From Leucothrix pacifica (GTDB taxonomy: Bacteria > Pseudomonadota > Gammaproteobacteria > Thiotrichales > Thiotrichaceae), in contig NZ_QGKM01000003.1 of NCBI RefSeq assembly GCF_003172875.1, positions 1 through 64,000 of the forward strand: 64,000 bases of DNA, in the 5' to 3' direction. The notes below the pieces were generated by a model. It was given only the letters and a program-made list of their open reading frames with translations. It was not told where the DNA came from and did not search any database. The position numbers and the translations under genes are program-made. This document shows, piece by piece, positions 54,208 through 64,000 of this stretch (the stretch's first letter is position 1; every line of letters starts with the position of its first letter).

Positions 54208-55620
54208 TCAGGGAATAATAAACTGAGAATCCACGTACACAGGACTCTCAAACTCACCCGATATGGGTGTTAATTTAAAACGTATTGCACGATTTTTTTC
54301 TGCACCGTTAACACTAGGCGCTTGTCGCACGCGAATGAACATTCTCAAGCCTCTTCCGGCTTCAAGATGGACATTCTCCAGTTTACCGATATCTACGGTT
54401 GCTTCAGGGATTCCTTCAACAGTTAGATTAAAATCAGCCGGCTTCATCGTTTTGTTATAAAACTTAAAACGATAGCTGTTTTGCACGGAGCCGTCAGATA
54501 ACACCACAAACAGTGGGTTTCTCACCTGTGATACATCAACAGTGAGATTTTGAGTAGCCACGACACTCCAAATCAGTACTGCAGCTGCCGCCAGTGTTGC
54601 TAAACCATATCCGACAGTCCGTACGCCAAATCGACTGGTCTTTTTGCCTTCCAAAGCATTTTCAGAAGTGTAGCGAATCAGTCCACGTGGCCAACCCTGC
54701 TTATCCATAATGGTGTCACAAGCATCCACACATAAGCCGCAATGAATGCAGGCAATCTGCAAGCCATCACGAATGTCGATCCCCATCGGGCACACTTGCA
54801 CACAGTAATTACAATCAACGCAATCACCAATCCCAGCCTCATGACGCTGCTGCAGTGACTTCATTGCTTTGACAGGCTTGGCTCTTCCAGCTTCTGCTTC
54901 ACCGCGGCGCTCATCATAAGAAACAATCGCTGTATTCTCATCAAACATCGCACTCTGAAAACGTGAGTAAGGACAGATATGAACACACACGGCATCTTTG
55001 ATCACACCCGCTGCAAGATAGGTGGTCACAGTGATAATCAGTGTTGTCAGATAGGCTGCAAAAGGAGCTTGCCCTGTAAAGAACTCAACAATTAGCGTAC
55101 GTGCTTCGGCCCAGTACAGCGTGAACGTCAGACCACTCCAAAAAGCCAACAGTAACCACAAGGCATGTGTGGAACCAACTTTCAATAATTTTTCTTTACT
55201 CGACCACGGCTGCTTTTTGAGGCGCAAACGAGTCACTCTTGTGCCCTGAATTTTCTGTTCAATTAGACGAAATGCATCTGTCCAAAGCGTTTGAAAGCAA
55301 AAGAATCCACAAAAAATCCGACCAGCAATGGTAGTAATAAAAAATAAAAATACAGCGGCTAAGAATAGCAACGCTGCCAGCGTCAATATATCTTGCGGAT
55401 GGAAGACCAGATTAAACAGATAATATTTATGCGTGGCCAAATCAAACACTATCGTCTGATTAGGACCAACTTCACGAGACCACGGCAGCCAAGGCAACAG
55501 GAAGTAAACCAGATATGCCAAGACTAGAATGATGGTTTTAATATTACGGAAGCGCCCTTTGACAGAGCGTGGTTCAATGATTTTCTGATATTCAACGAAT
55601 TGCAAAGGTGCTTCGTTCAT
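54208..55620 (-). CDS. ccoG: cbb3 oxidase accessory ferredoxin-type protein CcoG (FixG/RdxA)
   Basis: A 470-residue membrane iron-sulfur protein that reduces copper during cbb3 oxidase assembly. It has about five helices, two 4Fe-4S motifs (CVDCNYCVQVCP and CIHCGLCVDACD) and a C-terminal immunoglobulin-like periplasmic domain (FKFYNKTMKPADFNLTVEG). The start at 55620 has GGTGA a few bases upstream; an ATG four codons earlier lacks it. It lies 60 bases after ccoP on the same strand and 16 before ccoH, so the structural and assembly genes may be one unit. Confidence 0.94.
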   Translation of the reverse strand: MNEAPLQFVEYQKIIEPRSVKGRFRNIKTIILVLAYLVYFLLPWLPWSREVGPNQTIVFDLATHKYYLFNLVFHPQDILTLAALLFLAAVFLFFITTIAGRIFCGFFCFQTLWTDAFRLIEQKIQGTRVTRLRLKKQPWSSKEKLLKVGSTHALWLLLAFWSGLTFTLYWAEARTLIVEFFTGQAPFAAYLTTLIITVTTYLAAGVIKDAVCVHICPYSRFQSAMFDENTAIVSYDERRGEAEAGRAKPVKAMKSLQQRHEAGIGDCVDCNYCVQVCPMGIDIRDGLQIACIHCGLCVDACDTIMDKQGWPRGLIRYTSENALEGKKTSRFGVRTVGYGLATLAAAAVLIWSVVATQNLTVDVSQVRNPLFVVLSDGSVQNSYRFKFYNKTMKPADFNLTVEGIPEATVDIGKLENVHLEAGRGLRMFIRVRQAPSVNGAEKNRAIRFKLTPISGEFESPVYVDSQFIIP

Positions 55621-55679
55621 CTCAATCACCATTGTGCGCTGTCACTGGCAGGATACCAGTGACAGACTAGTTGTATGAC

Positions 55680-56603
55680 TTACTGGCCGCCAGCTCGCTT
55701 ATTTAATAAGTAAGCGGTCAGAACCTTTATTTCTGTATCACTCAAACGAGAGCTCCACGCCGGCATAACCCGGTTAACACCGTTGTGAATCACCGACTTG
55801 ACACGTTCCAGACGTTGTTCATCTGTTTCAGCACCACGTACATCAGCAATGGTCCAAATCTTGTCTGTCAAATTCGCAGCACCCTGAGACTTAAGTCCAG
55901 TACCTTCATTAGTATGGCAGTAGTGACAACCACCGGTTTGACCGTGGAAAATCTCTTCACCAGCCGCTGCCAGTGCCGGATCGCTTTTCTCACCAGACAT
56001 ACTCAATACATAGTTGGCAACCTGTGTTAGCTGCGCGTCATTGAATGTTTCTTCGTAAGCTGGCATAAAACCAATACGACCAATTTTCAATGTCGTCTCG
56101 ATTTCGTGCGGAGCGCCACCCCACAACCAATCGTCATCAATCAGGTTGGGGTACTCACCAACAACACCGCCGGCACCACTTTGGTGACAAGCCGCACAAT
56201 ACTCACCAAACACACCATTACCGTAAGACTCAACAAACGCTAATTTGTCTGCATCCTTCGCGATATCGTCATAGCTGGTCGCAGCGATTTCGTTGAGGTA
56301 GGCTTTTTGTGCCATCGCACTTTTACCCGTCTGCATATCACGCGCCAGCAAAGCACGCGTATTCCAGTGTGATGTGACTTCTTCACCCGCATCCGTTTGA
56401 TACGTAATGGTGTTGATACCCTTAATGAAGGTGCTACCCACCGGCCAGGACGGATAAATCACCCAATAAATTATTGCGAAGACGACCGTTGCATAAAAGG
56501 TCCATAGCCACCAACGCGGTAGCGGATTATGGAACTCCTGAATATTGTCGTCCCAAACGTGACCTGTCGTTTCAACACCGGTAATAGGGTCTTTCTCTAT
56601 CAT
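55680..56603 (-). CDS. ccoP: cbb3 oxidase dihaem cytochrome c subunit CcoP
   Basis: A 307-residue dihaem subunit that feeds electrons to CcoN. The N-terminus is IEKDPITGVETTGHVWDDNI, followed by the helix WWLWTFYATVVFAIIYWVIY and two cytochrome c domains with CAACH and CHYCH. The methionine ligands lie in GFMPAYEE and RVMPAWSS. The start at 56603 is preceded by GGTGG, one base after the ccoQ stop; a frame open 40 codons upstream overlaps ccoQ and is not used. Confidence 0.96.
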   Translation of the reverse strand: MIEKDPITGVETTGHVWDDNIQEFHNPLPRWWLWTFYATVVFAIIYWVIYPSWPVGSTFIKGINTITYQTDAGEEVTSHWNTRALLARDMQTGKSAMAQKAYLNEIAATSYDDIAKDADKLAFVESYGNGVFGEYCAACHQSGAGGVVGEYPNLIDDDWLWGGAPHEIETTLKIGRIGFMPAYEETFNDAQLTQVANYVLSMSGEKSDPALAAAGEEIFHGQTGGCHYCHTNEGTGLKSQGAANLTDKIWTIADVRGAETDEQRLERVKSVIHNGVNRVMPAWSSRLSDTEIKVLTAYLLNKRAGGQ

Positions 56604-56604
56604 C

Positions 56605-56799
56605 TTATTTACCACCTTTTTGGGCAATATCGTTTGGTTCGTCATCAAGTGGAATATTCTTATACGATTCCAGTCTTTCGCTACGTTGTTTGCCGGTATA
56701 AACGTATAGGAGCATGCCGACAAACAATGGGAAGAAAATCAGCAAGGCTAAAATTTTGCTGTTTCCCAAATCGGTTAACCACATCCAAATTTCAGTCAT
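56605..56799 (-). CDS. ccoQ: cbb3 oxidase small subunit CcoQ
   Basis: A 64-residue membrane protein with one helix (ILALLIFFPLFVGMLLYVY) and a polar tail (PLDDEPNDIAQKGGK), the usual CcoQ form. It stabilises the oxidase complex. It lies between ccoO (33 bases away) and ccoP (one base away). Confidence 0.92.
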   Translation of the reverse strand: MTEIWMWLTDLGNSKILALLIFFPLFVGMLLYVYTGKQRSERLESYKNIPLDDEPNDIAQKGGK

Positions 56800-56832
56800 C
56801 TCAAAAACTCCACAAGCACATTGCTAATGCTG

Positions 56833-57591
56833 CTATCGCGCCTTAATAAACTCATGCTCATCGTGAGCCTTGAAGTCAATGAGCGTGCCCAACATTTGCA
56901 GATAAGCGACTAGTGCATCCATCTCAGTAATGCGTGAAGGAATACCATCACGGTTATTATCCTGAGCTTCAGAAACCAGATTTTCATCGGCACGAGTAAT
57001 GTCCAACTTGTCAGCAACTGCTTTACCAAATTGCTTTACATTAGAATCATATTCTTCCTGAGTCAGCGAGTAAGGAACCCCTACTTTCTTGAGTGCTTCC
57101 ATACGTGCCTGAATGTCTGAGTAATCCAGATCGTTTTCGAGCAACCAAGGGTAGTTCGGCATAATTGACTCAGGTACCACAGACTTTGGCCTAACCAGAT
57201 GCTTCACGTGCCATGTGTCCGAGTACTTACCACCAACACGCGCCAAGTCGGGTCCGGTTCGCTTAGAACCCCACTGGAACGGATGGTCATACTGAGACTC
57301 CGCTGCTAATGAATAGTGACCATAGCGCAATGCTTCATCACGGAACGGACGAATCATCTGTGAGTGACAGTTGTAACAACCTTCACGGGTGTAAATGTCG
57401 CGTCCACGCTGTTCCAGCGGCGTGTAAGGTCTGACCGCTTGAGTGCCATCAGCACGACGGACATCTTCAACTGTGTCGTTGATATAGAACAGCGGTGTGA
57501 TTTCAACCAAACCACCAATACTAATCGCGATCATAGTAAAGATGATCAGCAAGCCAATATTTGTTTCAAAAATTTCGTGTTTCAATTTCAT
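56833..57591 (-). CDS. ccoO: cbb3 oxidase monohaem cytochrome c subunit CcoO
   Basis: A 252-residue membrane-anchored cytochrome c. The N-terminal helix ([20 protein letters not shown]) is followed by the haem motif CYNCH in [15 protein letters not shown], with the methionine ligand in IMPNYPWL. It is somewhat longer than many CcoO proteins (about 200-240), mostly in the C-terminal half. GGAAATTATTC before the ATG supports the start. It passes electrons from CcoP to CcoN. Confidence 0.96.
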   Translation of the reverse strand: MKLKHEIFETNIGLLIIFTMIAISIGGLVEITPLFYINDTVEDVRRADGTQAVRPYTPLEQRGRDIYTREGCYNCHSQMIRPFRDEALRYGHYSLAAESQYDHPFQWGSKRTGPDLARVGGKYSDTWHVKHLVRPKSVVPESIMPNYPWLLENDLDYSDIQARMEALKKVGVPYSLTQEEYDSNVKQFGKAVADKLDITRADENLVSEAQDNNRDGIPSRITEMDALVAYLQMLGTLIDFKAHDEHEFIKAR

Positions 57592-57618
57592 GAATAATTT
57601 CCAGCTTTCCCTGATCTT

Positions 57619-59067
57619 TTATGCATTAACCGTTTGCGCAACTGAACCAACCGCAGGCTCCCGCTTCGCATTACGAATCGTCATATAGATGTTGAAGGCC
57701 ATCAGCAACATTCCACTTACGAAGAACATGCCACCAATTGCACGTGCGACCAATGGTGCGTGCATGAAAGTTACTGTCGAAATAAAGGTATTCGCCAGGT
57801 TTCCATACTCATCAAACTCACGCAACATCATGCCTTGACCGATACCTGACGACCACATCGCAGTGATGTACAAGATGATACCCAGTGTCGCTACGAAGAA
57901 ATGCAGTTTAACCAGACGCATACTGTACAGCTCGGTATTCCATAGTTTTGGAATCATGTGATAGAACGAGCCAATAGTAATCAACGCGACCCAGCCCAAT
58001 GCACCGGAGTGTACGTGTCCAACCGTCCAGTCAGTGTAATGTGATAAGGCGTTTACTTCCTTCAATGCCATCATCGGACCTTCGAAGGTTGACATACCAT
58101 AGAACGATAATGCGGTAATCATGAACATCATAATCGGATCAGTACGTAACTTATCCCACGCACCGGACAGCGTCATAATACCGTTGATCATTCCACCCCA
58201 TGATGGCATCAACAACAGAATCGAGAACACGGCTGCCAGTGATGATGTCCAGTCAGGAATGGCTGTCCAGTGAAGGTGATGCGTTCCCACCCACATGTAC
58301 ATAAAGCCTAGCGCCCAAAAGTGAACAATCGACAAGCGATAAGAATAAACCGGACGCCCTGCTTGCTTAGGAACAAAGTAGTACATCATTCCAAGGAAAG
58401 CCGCTGTCAGGAAAAAACCCACCGCGTTGTGGCCATACCACCACTGCGTCATTGCATCTTGCGCACCAGCAAACAAGCTGTATGACTTAGCACCGGTAAA
58501 GCTGACTGGCACGGCAAGGTTATTAAAGATATGCAGGATGGCTGTCGCGAGGATAAACGCCATGTAGAACCAGTTTGCTACATAGATATGTGGCTGATTA
58601 CGACGTGTGATAGTTGTCACGAATACCCAGAAGTAAACGAGCCACACCAAGGTAATCATGATGTCAACGTACCACTCAGGTTCTGCGTATTCACGTGCCT
58701 GGGTAATACCCATCATGTAACCGATACCGGCAATGATCAAGGCACCGTTCCACCCGTAGAACATAAAGTAGTGTGCGTTTCTACTACCCGCCAGACGCGC
58801 CTGACAGGTGCGTTGTACAACATAGAAAGACGTTGCAAAAAGTGCGTTACCACCAAAGCCAAAGATGACGCCACTGGTATGAACCGGACGTAAGCGACCA
58901 AAAGTGATTTGTGCGATATCAAAATTCAAAAACGGCCACGCGAGCTCAGATGCAAGCCAGACCCCAGTGAACATTCCTGCAATACCCCAGATCAGGGATG
59001 CAATCGCGAACTTTTTTACAATGTCATAGTTATATTGCTCAACAGAGCCAGCACTACTATGAGCCAT
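57619..59067 (-). CDS. ccoN: cbb3 oxidase catalytic subunit CcoN
   Basis: A 482-residue haem-copper oxidase subunit with about 12 helices, the O2-reducing, proton-pumping core of the high-affinity cbb3 oxidase. Haem and copper ligand histidines are in [34 protein letters not shown] and [11 protein letters not shown]. The active-site tyrosine of C-type oxidases is in the seventh-helix stretch. A GAGGTAATGGC signal precedes the ATG. It heads ccoNOQP-ccoGHI on the minus strand. No clear FNR box was found in the 212 bases upstream. Confidence 0.97.
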   Translation of the reverse strand: MAHSSAGSVEQYNYDIVKKFAIASLIWGIAGMFTGVWLASELAWPFLNFDIAQITFGRLRPVHTSGVIFGFGGNALFATSFYVVQRTCQARLAGSRNAHYFMFYGWNGALIIAGIGYMMGITQAREYAEPEWYVDIMITLVWLVYFWVFVTTITRRNQPHIYVANWFYMAFILATAILHIFNNLAVPVSFTGAKSYSLFAGAQDAMTQWWYGHNAVGFFLTAAFLGMMYYFVPKQAGRPVYSYRLSIVHFWALGFMYMWVGTHHLHWTAIPDWTSSLAAVFSILLLMPSWGGMINGIMTLSGAWDKLRTDPIMMFMITALSFYGMSTFEGPMMALKEVNALSHYTDWTVGHVHSGALGWVALITIGSFYHMIPKLWNTELYSMRLVKLHFFVATLGIILYITAMWSSGIGQGMMLREFDEYGNLANTFISTVTFMHAPLVARAIGGMFFVSGMLLMAFNIYMTIRNAKREPAVGSVAQTVNA

Positions 59068-59233
59068 GCCATTACCTCAATTTAAATTTAATCCAATCCA
59101 CATACATCACCCTATCTTTTCACTCAACGGGTGAGTATTTTAGGGTCGCTAGAATACAACAGAACGTTTAGGGGCGTCTCTACTATCTCGCGACATGCGC
59201 CACATATATAACGTTTTTGGGCAGGAATTATAT

Positions 59234-59282
59234 TGAGCATTTAATTCCTAAATGAAGAAGCCTTAAGACCGGTAAATGCTCA
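59234..59282. repeat. 10-base inverted repeat at the dgkA stop codon
   Basis: TGAGCATTTA at 59234-59243 and TAAATGCTCA at 59273-59282 are perfect inverted copies, 29 bases apart; the right arm overlaps the dgkA stop codon. On the minus strand the fold would lie right after dgkA and could end the gcv-dgkA message, but no T-run follows. Confidence 0.5.
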
Positions 59283-59642
59283 GCTGAACAATATCAGTAA
59301 CCAGACCATCGCTGCATTGATCGAAATCAATAATACTGCAGCAGACCCCATATCTTTTGCACGCCCTGATAACTCATGAATCTCACCACCAAAGCGATCG
59401 ACGACAGCCTCCACCGCTGAGTTTAGCAATTCAACGACCAGTACCAATAGTACACTGCCAATCAATAAGCTTATTTCGACCGCAGTCTCACCTAACCAAA
59501 GCGCTAACGGAACAGCCAACAACAAAACAGCGACTTCCTGACGAAATGCTTCTTCGCCACGGTAAGTCGCCTTAAGGCCTTGCATTGAAAACTTAAATGC
59601 ATTGACCAGTCGTTTCCATCCCAGGTTTTCAGTACCTGCCAT
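59280..59642 (-). CDS. dgkA: diacylglycerol kinase
   Basis: A 120-residue integral membrane kinase that recycles diacylglycerol to phosphatidate. Three helices and the signature VVELLNSAVEAVVDR, with the catalytic glutamate and the metal-binding residues, and AKDMGSAAV are all present. It starts 31 bases after gcvP on the same strand, so it may be read through from the gcv operon, an unusual partner. Confidence 0.95.
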   Translation of the reverse strand: MAGTENLGWKRLVNAFKFSMQGLKATYRGEEAFRQEVAVLLLAVPLALWLGETAVEISLLIGSVLLVLVVELLNSAVEAVVDRFGGEIHELSGRAKDMGSAAVLLISINAAMVWLLILFS

Positions 59643-59673
59643 CAGTAACCTATTTCATATGGTTTGTATCTTA

Positions 59674-62568
59674 TCAGCGATAGGAATCAATGCTTGGACA
59701 CGCACACACCAAATTTCTGTCACCGAATACATTATCTACCCGGCTAACAGTAGGCCAGTATTTGCTGCCATGCAATATACCTTTTGGAAATACCGCCTGA
59801 ACTTGTGTGTAAGGATGGTCCCATTGACTCGTTAAATCCTTTAAGGTATGCGGTGCATTAACCAGAGGATTATCATCAGCCGGCCACTCTCCGGACTCGA
59901 CTTTTAAGATCTCTTGTTTAATCTCAATCATCGCATCACAGAAGCGATCCAGCTCCGCAAGAGACTCTGACTCTGTGGGCTCAATCATTAGTGTTCCTGC
60001 AACCGGGAACGACATCGTTGGTGCGTGGAAACCATAATCCATCAGGCGCTTAGCAATGTCTTCCTCGCTAATGCCCGATGATGCTTTCAAAGGACGAATA
60101 TCAATAATACATTCATGAGCAACACAGCCGTTTGCACCTTGGAAAAGCACTGGGTAATGGTCAGATAATCGCTGCTTCATATAATTAGCATTCAAAATCG
60201 CTAATTCAGTCGCCCGCTTCATACCCTCAGCACCCATTTGTTTAATATAAACCCAGGAGATTGGCAGTATGGCAGCACTGCCATAAGGAGCAGCAGACAC
60301 CGCACTATTTCCTTCAACCTTGTCATCAACCGGACTCACAACATGGCTTGATAAGAAAGGTGCGAGGTGCGATTTGACCCCAATCGGCCCCATACCAGGA
60401 CCACCGCCACCATGCGGAATACAGAAAGTTTTGTGCAGATTCAAGTGTGACACATCAGAACCAAACTTACCTGGCTTGCACAGCCCAACCTGCGCGTTCA
60501 TATTGGCGCCATCCATGTAAACCTGGCCACCATATTGATGCGTGATTTCACATAGCTCAACCACCGCTTCCTCAAAAACGCCGTGGGTCGATGGATAAGT
60601 AATCATAACGCTTGATAAATTATCTGCGTGTAGTTCAGCCTTTGCGCGGAAGTCTTCAATATCAACATTACCGTTCTCATCGCACTCGACGATAACCACT
60701 TTCAGACTAACCATCGCTGCTGACGCAGGATTCGTACCATGTGCAGAACTGGGAATCAGGCATACATTACGATGCCCTTCGCCCCGGCTTTCATGATAGC
60801 GGCTAATAGCGACCAAACCAGCATACTCACCCTGAGCACCAGAATTTGGCTGCATAGAGATTTCATCGTAACCGGTAACCTCCACCAAATACGCTTCCAA
60901 CTCAGCAATCATCCGGCGATAACCAACGGTTTGATCTTTCGGTGCAAAAGGATGGATGTCAGCGAACTCCGGCCATGTAACCGGCAACATTTCACTGGTT
61001 GCATTCAGCTTCATAGTGCAAGAGCCCAATGGAATCATGCCATGCGTCAATGAAAAGTCTTTATTCTCCAGACGTTTGAGATAGCGTAGCATTTCGGTTT
61101 CAGAGTGATAACTATTGAACACCTCATGCGTCAGGTAGTCAGTATCACGCACATAAGCTGCAGGAATACCAGTGATACCCTCAGCGACACACTCAGAATC
61201 CAGCGCTTCAATATCGACGCTATGATCTTCACCCAACAACACCTCCAAGAGTAGTATCAGATCCGCACGGGTCTTGCGCTCATCGAAACTCAAGCCTACT
61301 TTATCATCATCCAGCAAACGAAGATTGATGCCAGAAGCCAGGGCAGATTGGTAAATCTCATTGCGCTGCTCACCCAGCTTTAACGTCAAGGTATCAAACC
61401 AAGTATCATTGAGCAGCTCAACACCTTTCTGCTTAAGCGCGGTTGCGACCACACTCGTCATTCGGTTAATACGCTGTGCGATCTGCTTGAGTCGGACCGG
61501 CCCGTGATACACCGCATAAAAACTTGCCATATTCGCCAGTAATGCCTGAGCAGTACAGATATTTGATGTCGCTTTGTCACGGCGAATATGTTGTTCACGC
61601 GTCTGCAATGCCATGCGCAACGCGGTATCGCCTTTATTATCAACCGATACACCGATTAACCGACCCGGCATGGTGCGTTTAAACTTATCACGTACCGCGA
61701 AGAATGCGGCATGGGGTCCACCAAACCCCATGGGCACACCGAAGCGCTGAGCTGAACCTAGTACCACATCAGCTCCCATTTCTCCGGGCGCTTTCAGCAG
61801 CAATAAGCTCATCAAATCGGTCGCTACACAGACCAACGCTTTTTGCTCATGTGCCTGCTCAATCAGTGGTTCGATATCGCATACATCACCCGTTGTTCCC
61901 GGATACTGTACCAACACCCCGAACACTTCGTGGTTTTTCATCTCACTGGCAGCATCACCAATTATCAACTCGTAACCAAAGTAATGTGCGCGTGTTTTGA
62001 GTACATCCAGCGTTTGTGGATGCACCGCATTGTCCACAAAGAAGGCATTAGTCTTGAGACGATTTGAACGCTTACACAGTGCCATCGCTTCAGCAGCTGC
62101 GGTTGCCTCATCCAACAATGATGCATTAGCAATATCCATCCCCGTCAAATCTGTCACCATTTGCTGATAGTTCAGCAGTGCTTCCAGACGCCCCTGCGAT
62201 ATCTCAGGCTGATATGGGGTGTATGCGGTGTACCAACCCGGATTTTCCAGCACGTTTCGAAGAATAACAGGCGGCACAACGGTGTCGTAATAACCCATAC
62301 CGATGTAAGAAGTCGCGACTGTATTATCAGCCGCCATCTCTTTCAGGCGTGACAAAGCATCTTGTTCACTACAGGCACTTTCCAGCGCCAACGGCTCATC
62401 CAGCAAAATATTTTCAGGAACAGTTTTTTGAACTAATTCATCCAATGATTCCAGACCAATCGCAGATAACATAGTCTGCACATCTGCTTCTCCGGGGCCA
62501 TTGTGACGAACAATAAAGTCATCATGCTGTTCAAGTGTATGCAACGAGTGTGGCGCTGAGTTCTTCAT
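59674..62568 (-). CDS. gcvP: glycine dehydrogenase (decarboxylating), P protein
   Basis: A 964-residue single-chain pyridoxal-phosphate enzyme that decarboxylates glycine and loads the aminomethyl group onto GcvH. The N-terminal half has [17 protein letters not shown] (split form) and [10 protein letters not shown], the C-terminal half the cofactor lysine in [16 protein letters not shown]. Full length. An AAAGGTAAAC signal precedes the ATG. Third in gcvTHP, 25 bases after gcvH. Confidence 0.97.
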   Translation of the reverse strand: MKNSAPHSLHTLEQHDDFIVRHNGPGEADVQTMLSAIGLESLDELVQKTVPENILLDEPLALESACSEQDALSRLKEMAADNTVATSYIGMGYYDTVVPPVILRNVLENPGWYTAYTPYQPEISQGRLEALLNYQQMVTDLTGMDIANASLLDEATAAAEAMALCKRSNRLKTNAFFVDNAVHPQTLDVLKTRAHYFGYELIIGDAASEMKNHEVFGVLVQYPGTTGDVCDIEPLIEQAHEQKALVCVATDLMSLLLLKAPGEMGADVVLGSAQRFGVPMGFGGPHAAFFAVRDKFKRTMPGRLIGVSVDNKGDTALRMALQTREQHIRRDKATSNICTAQALLANMASFYAVYHGPVRLKQIAQRINRMTSVVATALKQKGVELLNDTWFDTLTLKLGEQRNEIYQSALASGINLRLLDDDKVGLSFDERKTRADLILLLEVLLGEDHSVDIEALDSECVAEGITGIPAAYVRDTDYLTHEVFNSYHSETEMLRYLKRLENKDFSLTHGMIPLGSCTMKLNATSEMLPVTWPEFADIHPFAPKDQTVGYRRMIAELEAYLVEVTGYDEISMQPNSGAQGEYAGLVAISRYHESRGEGHRNVCLIPSSAHGTNPASAAMVSLKVVIVECDENGNVDIEDFRAKAELHADNLSSVMITYPSTHGVFEEAVVELCEITHQYGGQVYMDGANMNAQVGLCKPGKFGSDVSHLNLHKTFCIPHGGGGPGMGPIGVKSHLAPFLSSHVVSPVDDKVEGNSAVSAAPYGSAAILPISWVYIKQMGAEGMKRATELAILNANYMKQRLSDHYPVLFQGANGCVAHECIIDIRPLKASSGISEEDIAKRLMDYGFHAPTMSFPVAGTLMIEPTESESLAELDRFCDAMIEIKQEILKVESGEWPADDNPLVNAPHTLKDLTSQWDHPYTQVQAVFPKGILHGSKYWPTVSRVDNVFGDRNLVCACPSIDSYR

Positions 62569-62593
62569 AGTTTACCTTTTATAACAGGGGGTA

Positions 62594-62980
62594 TTAGTCA
62601 TCCAGAGAGGCAAGGTATGCATCTGCATCGAACAATTTTTCAAGCTGACTTGCGTCAGAAGGTTGCATACGGAATAACCAACCTGCGTCAAATGGATCGC
62701 TATTCACCAACTCAGGCTCACCTTCAAGATCTGCGTTAATCGCAATAATTTCGCCATCAACCGGAACGTAAACATCTGATGCCGCTTTTACCGATTCAAC
62801 AACAGTACATTGCTCGCCTGCTGATAAGACTGCGCCTTCTTCTGGTAGCTCAACAAATACCAAATCGCCCAATAGCTCCTGAGCATGGTCAGTAATACCG
62901 ACGGTTAGTGTGCCATCGCTGTTTGTGCGAACCCATTCGTGAGATGAGGTGTACTTCAGGTCTGCTGGTAAATTACTCAT
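62594..62980 (-). CDS. gcvH: glycine cleavage system H protein
   Basis: A 128-residue lipoyl carrier. The lipoylated lysine is in [14 protein letters not shown] near residue 65, in the usual fold ([27 protein letters not shown]). TGGAGACACACA before the ATG supports the start. It carries the aminomethyl group from GcvP to GcvT. It lies 63 bases after gcvT and 25 before gcvP. Confidence 0.97.
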   Translation of the reverse strand: MSNLPADLKYTSSHEWVRTNSDGTLTVGITDHAQELLGDLVFVELPEEGAVLSAGEQCTVVESVKAASDVYVPVDGEIIAINADLEGEPELVNSDPFDAGWLFRMQPSDASQLEKLFDADAYLASLDD

Positions 62981-63043
62981 TGTGTGTCTCCATAAGGTAA
63001 AGTTAGGTAGCTGTGCACAGCCACCATAAGAGTTACTTTTGTA

Positions 63044-64000
63044 TTAATCTAACTGGGATTGCCCGTTTCGAACGAATACAGGTTTGACGACTTTTGCTGT
63101 CAAGCGCTTGCCACGAATTTCAACTTCACATTGCTCACCGATTGAAGCTGGCACTCGTGCTAAAGCGATTGATTTGGATAGCGTCGGTGAGAAGGTTCCA
63201 CTGGTGATTTCGCCCTCACCCGCTTCACAATAGACTTTTTGATGTCCGCGCAGTACGCCTTTGTCCAGTAGTACTAAGCCCACTAATTTTTGAGAGACAC
63301 CTCGGGACTTTTCTGTTTGAATTGCTTTACGACCAATAAAGTCGCGATCCTCAGGCTCCCAGGCAATCGTCCAACCCATCCCTGAAACCAATGGTGAGGT
63401 GGACTCATCCATATCAGAACCATAAAGGTTCATCCCCGCCTCTAAACGCAATGTATCGCGGGCACCCAGACCAATCGGCGCAACATCAACCGCGAGCAGC
63501 TGATTCCAAAAATCACCGATACGCTCGTTTGGTAGCATTATTTCATAGCCAGCTTCACCGGTATAACCGGTACGCGCAACAAACAGCTCACTGACTTGTA
63601 CTCCATAAAACACTCCCAAGTCAGCAACTTTAGTCCGGTCTTCATCTGATAGCACACTTTGTACAGCCTGCATGGCAGTCGGTCCCTGAACTGCAATCAT
63701 TGATAAATCATCACGCACTGTCATTACGATGTCGAAGTCCGTCATCTGTTTTTCCAGCCACGCCAGATCTTTATCCCGCGTACCGGCATTCACAACCAGA
63801 CGGTAGAAGTCATCATTGAGATAGTAAGCAATCAGGTCATCAATCACGCCGCCATCTTCTGCCAACATGGCACTGTAGAGTGCCTTACCGGTCTTTTGAA
63901 GTTTTGCGACATCATTCGCCAGCAGTTTTTGCAAGAAGGCTTTGGTTTGAGTGCCATGCAGGTCAACCACCACCATGTGTGACACATCAAACATGCCTGC
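63044..64000 (-). CDS. gcvT: aminomethyltransferase GcvT (5' end outside window)
   Basis: The C-terminal 318 residues or so of the T protein, which moves the methylene group to tetrahydrofolate and frees ammonia. Visible parts are AGMFDVSHM at the window edge, [13 protein letters not shown] with the folate-binding residues, [18 protein letters not shown] and the C-terminal barrel ([19 protein letters not shown]). The frame runs off the right edge, so the start codon and any glycine riboswitch upstream lie outside the window. First gene of gcvTHP. Confidence 0.96.
   Translation of the reverse strand, partial: AGMFDVSHMVVVDLHGTQTKAFLQKLLANDVAKLQKTGKALYSAMLAEDGGVIDDLIAYYLNDDFYRLVVNAGTRDKDLAWLEKQMTDFDIVMTVRDDLSMIAVQGPTAMQAVQSVLSDEDRTKVADLGVFYGVQVSELFVARTGYTGEAGYEIMLPNERIGDFWNQLLAVDVAPIGLGARDTLRLEAGMNLYGSDMDESTSPLVSGMGWTIAWEPEDRDFIGRKAIQTEKSRGVSQKLVGLVLLDKGVLRGHQKVYCEAGEGEITSGTFSPTLSKSIALARVPASIGEQCEVEIRGKRLTAKVVKPVFVRNGQSQLD

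Noticed and set aside
59068-59279. FNR/ANR box expected ahead of ccoN
   Set aside because: No TTGAT-n4-ATCAA pattern was found. The inverted repeat ACTCA-n5-TGAGT at 59122-59136 does not match the FNR consensus.

Overview
The window comes from a gammaproteobacterial chromosome of moderate GC content, probably a marine heterotroph with oxygen respiration. The evidence is gene order and content: pilMNOPQ-aroK-aroB, ccoNOQP-ccoGHI, rlmE-ftsH-glmM, gcvTHP with a single-chain GcvP, cpxRA, bamE and a PhaB-type acetoacetyl-CoA reductase. The mix of uronate catabolism, a sulfatase and an LplB-type transporter remnant would suit an alga-associated lineage. I lean towards Thiotrichales relatives, but gene content alone cannot settle this. 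No tRNA, rRNA, CRISPR array or insertion sequence was recognised.

Layout. 0-3.8 kb is AT-rich accessory DNA: two unknown small genes, a TIR-domain protein, a Schlafen/AlbA_2-type ATPase gene that has lost the core of its N-terminal domain, and a RelB/DinJ-VapC toxin-antitoxin pair. 3.9-8.5 kb holds sucA without sucB, a PuuD-type amidase and a divergent GntR regulator, with two copies of a TGTGATCACA palindrome between the last two. 8.5-20.8 kb is a sugar-acid region: sulfatase, glyoxalases GloA/GloB, remnants of an ABC transporter, two related GntR genes (one fused to the tail of an ABC ATPase), a MATE protein, pyruvate kinase behind a HexR-type operator, an SMP-30 lactonase, UxuA, KdgK and another GntR regulator. 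Several genes here carry in-frame internal losses, so the locus looks partly eroded. 20.8-31.2 kb has mutM, phaB, cpxRA, a secreted acidic protein, SCO1, a large hybrid kinase with a c-type haem motif plus a FixL-like PAS, and a thrombospondin type 3 repeat gene split at a nine-base homopolymer.

31.3-50.7 kb is housekeeping: dgt, aroB, aroK, the type IV pilus alignment operon, PBP1A, hemE, rpsU, bamE, a coiled-coil membrane protein, ssb, a CDGSH protein, yhbY, rlmE, ftsH and glmM (folP is absent from its usual place). 50.9-59.1 kb holds the cbb3 oxidase genes with their copper and assembly factors, all on the minus strand. 59.3-64 kb is gcvTHP followed by dgkA, with gcvT cut by the window edge.

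How it fits together. UxuA and KdgK turn mannonate into KDG-6-phosphate, whose cleavage yields pyruvate and glyceraldehyde-3-phosphate; pyruvate kinase and the glyoxalases deal with the downstream triose/methylglyoxal traffic, and the HexR-like site ties pyk to sugar-phosphate sensing. SCO1, CcoI and CcoG serve copper and haem-copper oxidase assembly, and the haem-bearing hybrid kinase could report oxygen or redox state. The most notable signals are the A9 split of the repeat protein, the GntR-ABC fusion scar with its truncated permease, the repeated pattern of in-frame domain losses in the first 18 kb, the double-haem kinase candidate, and several strong inverted repeats in front of regulators and gloA.
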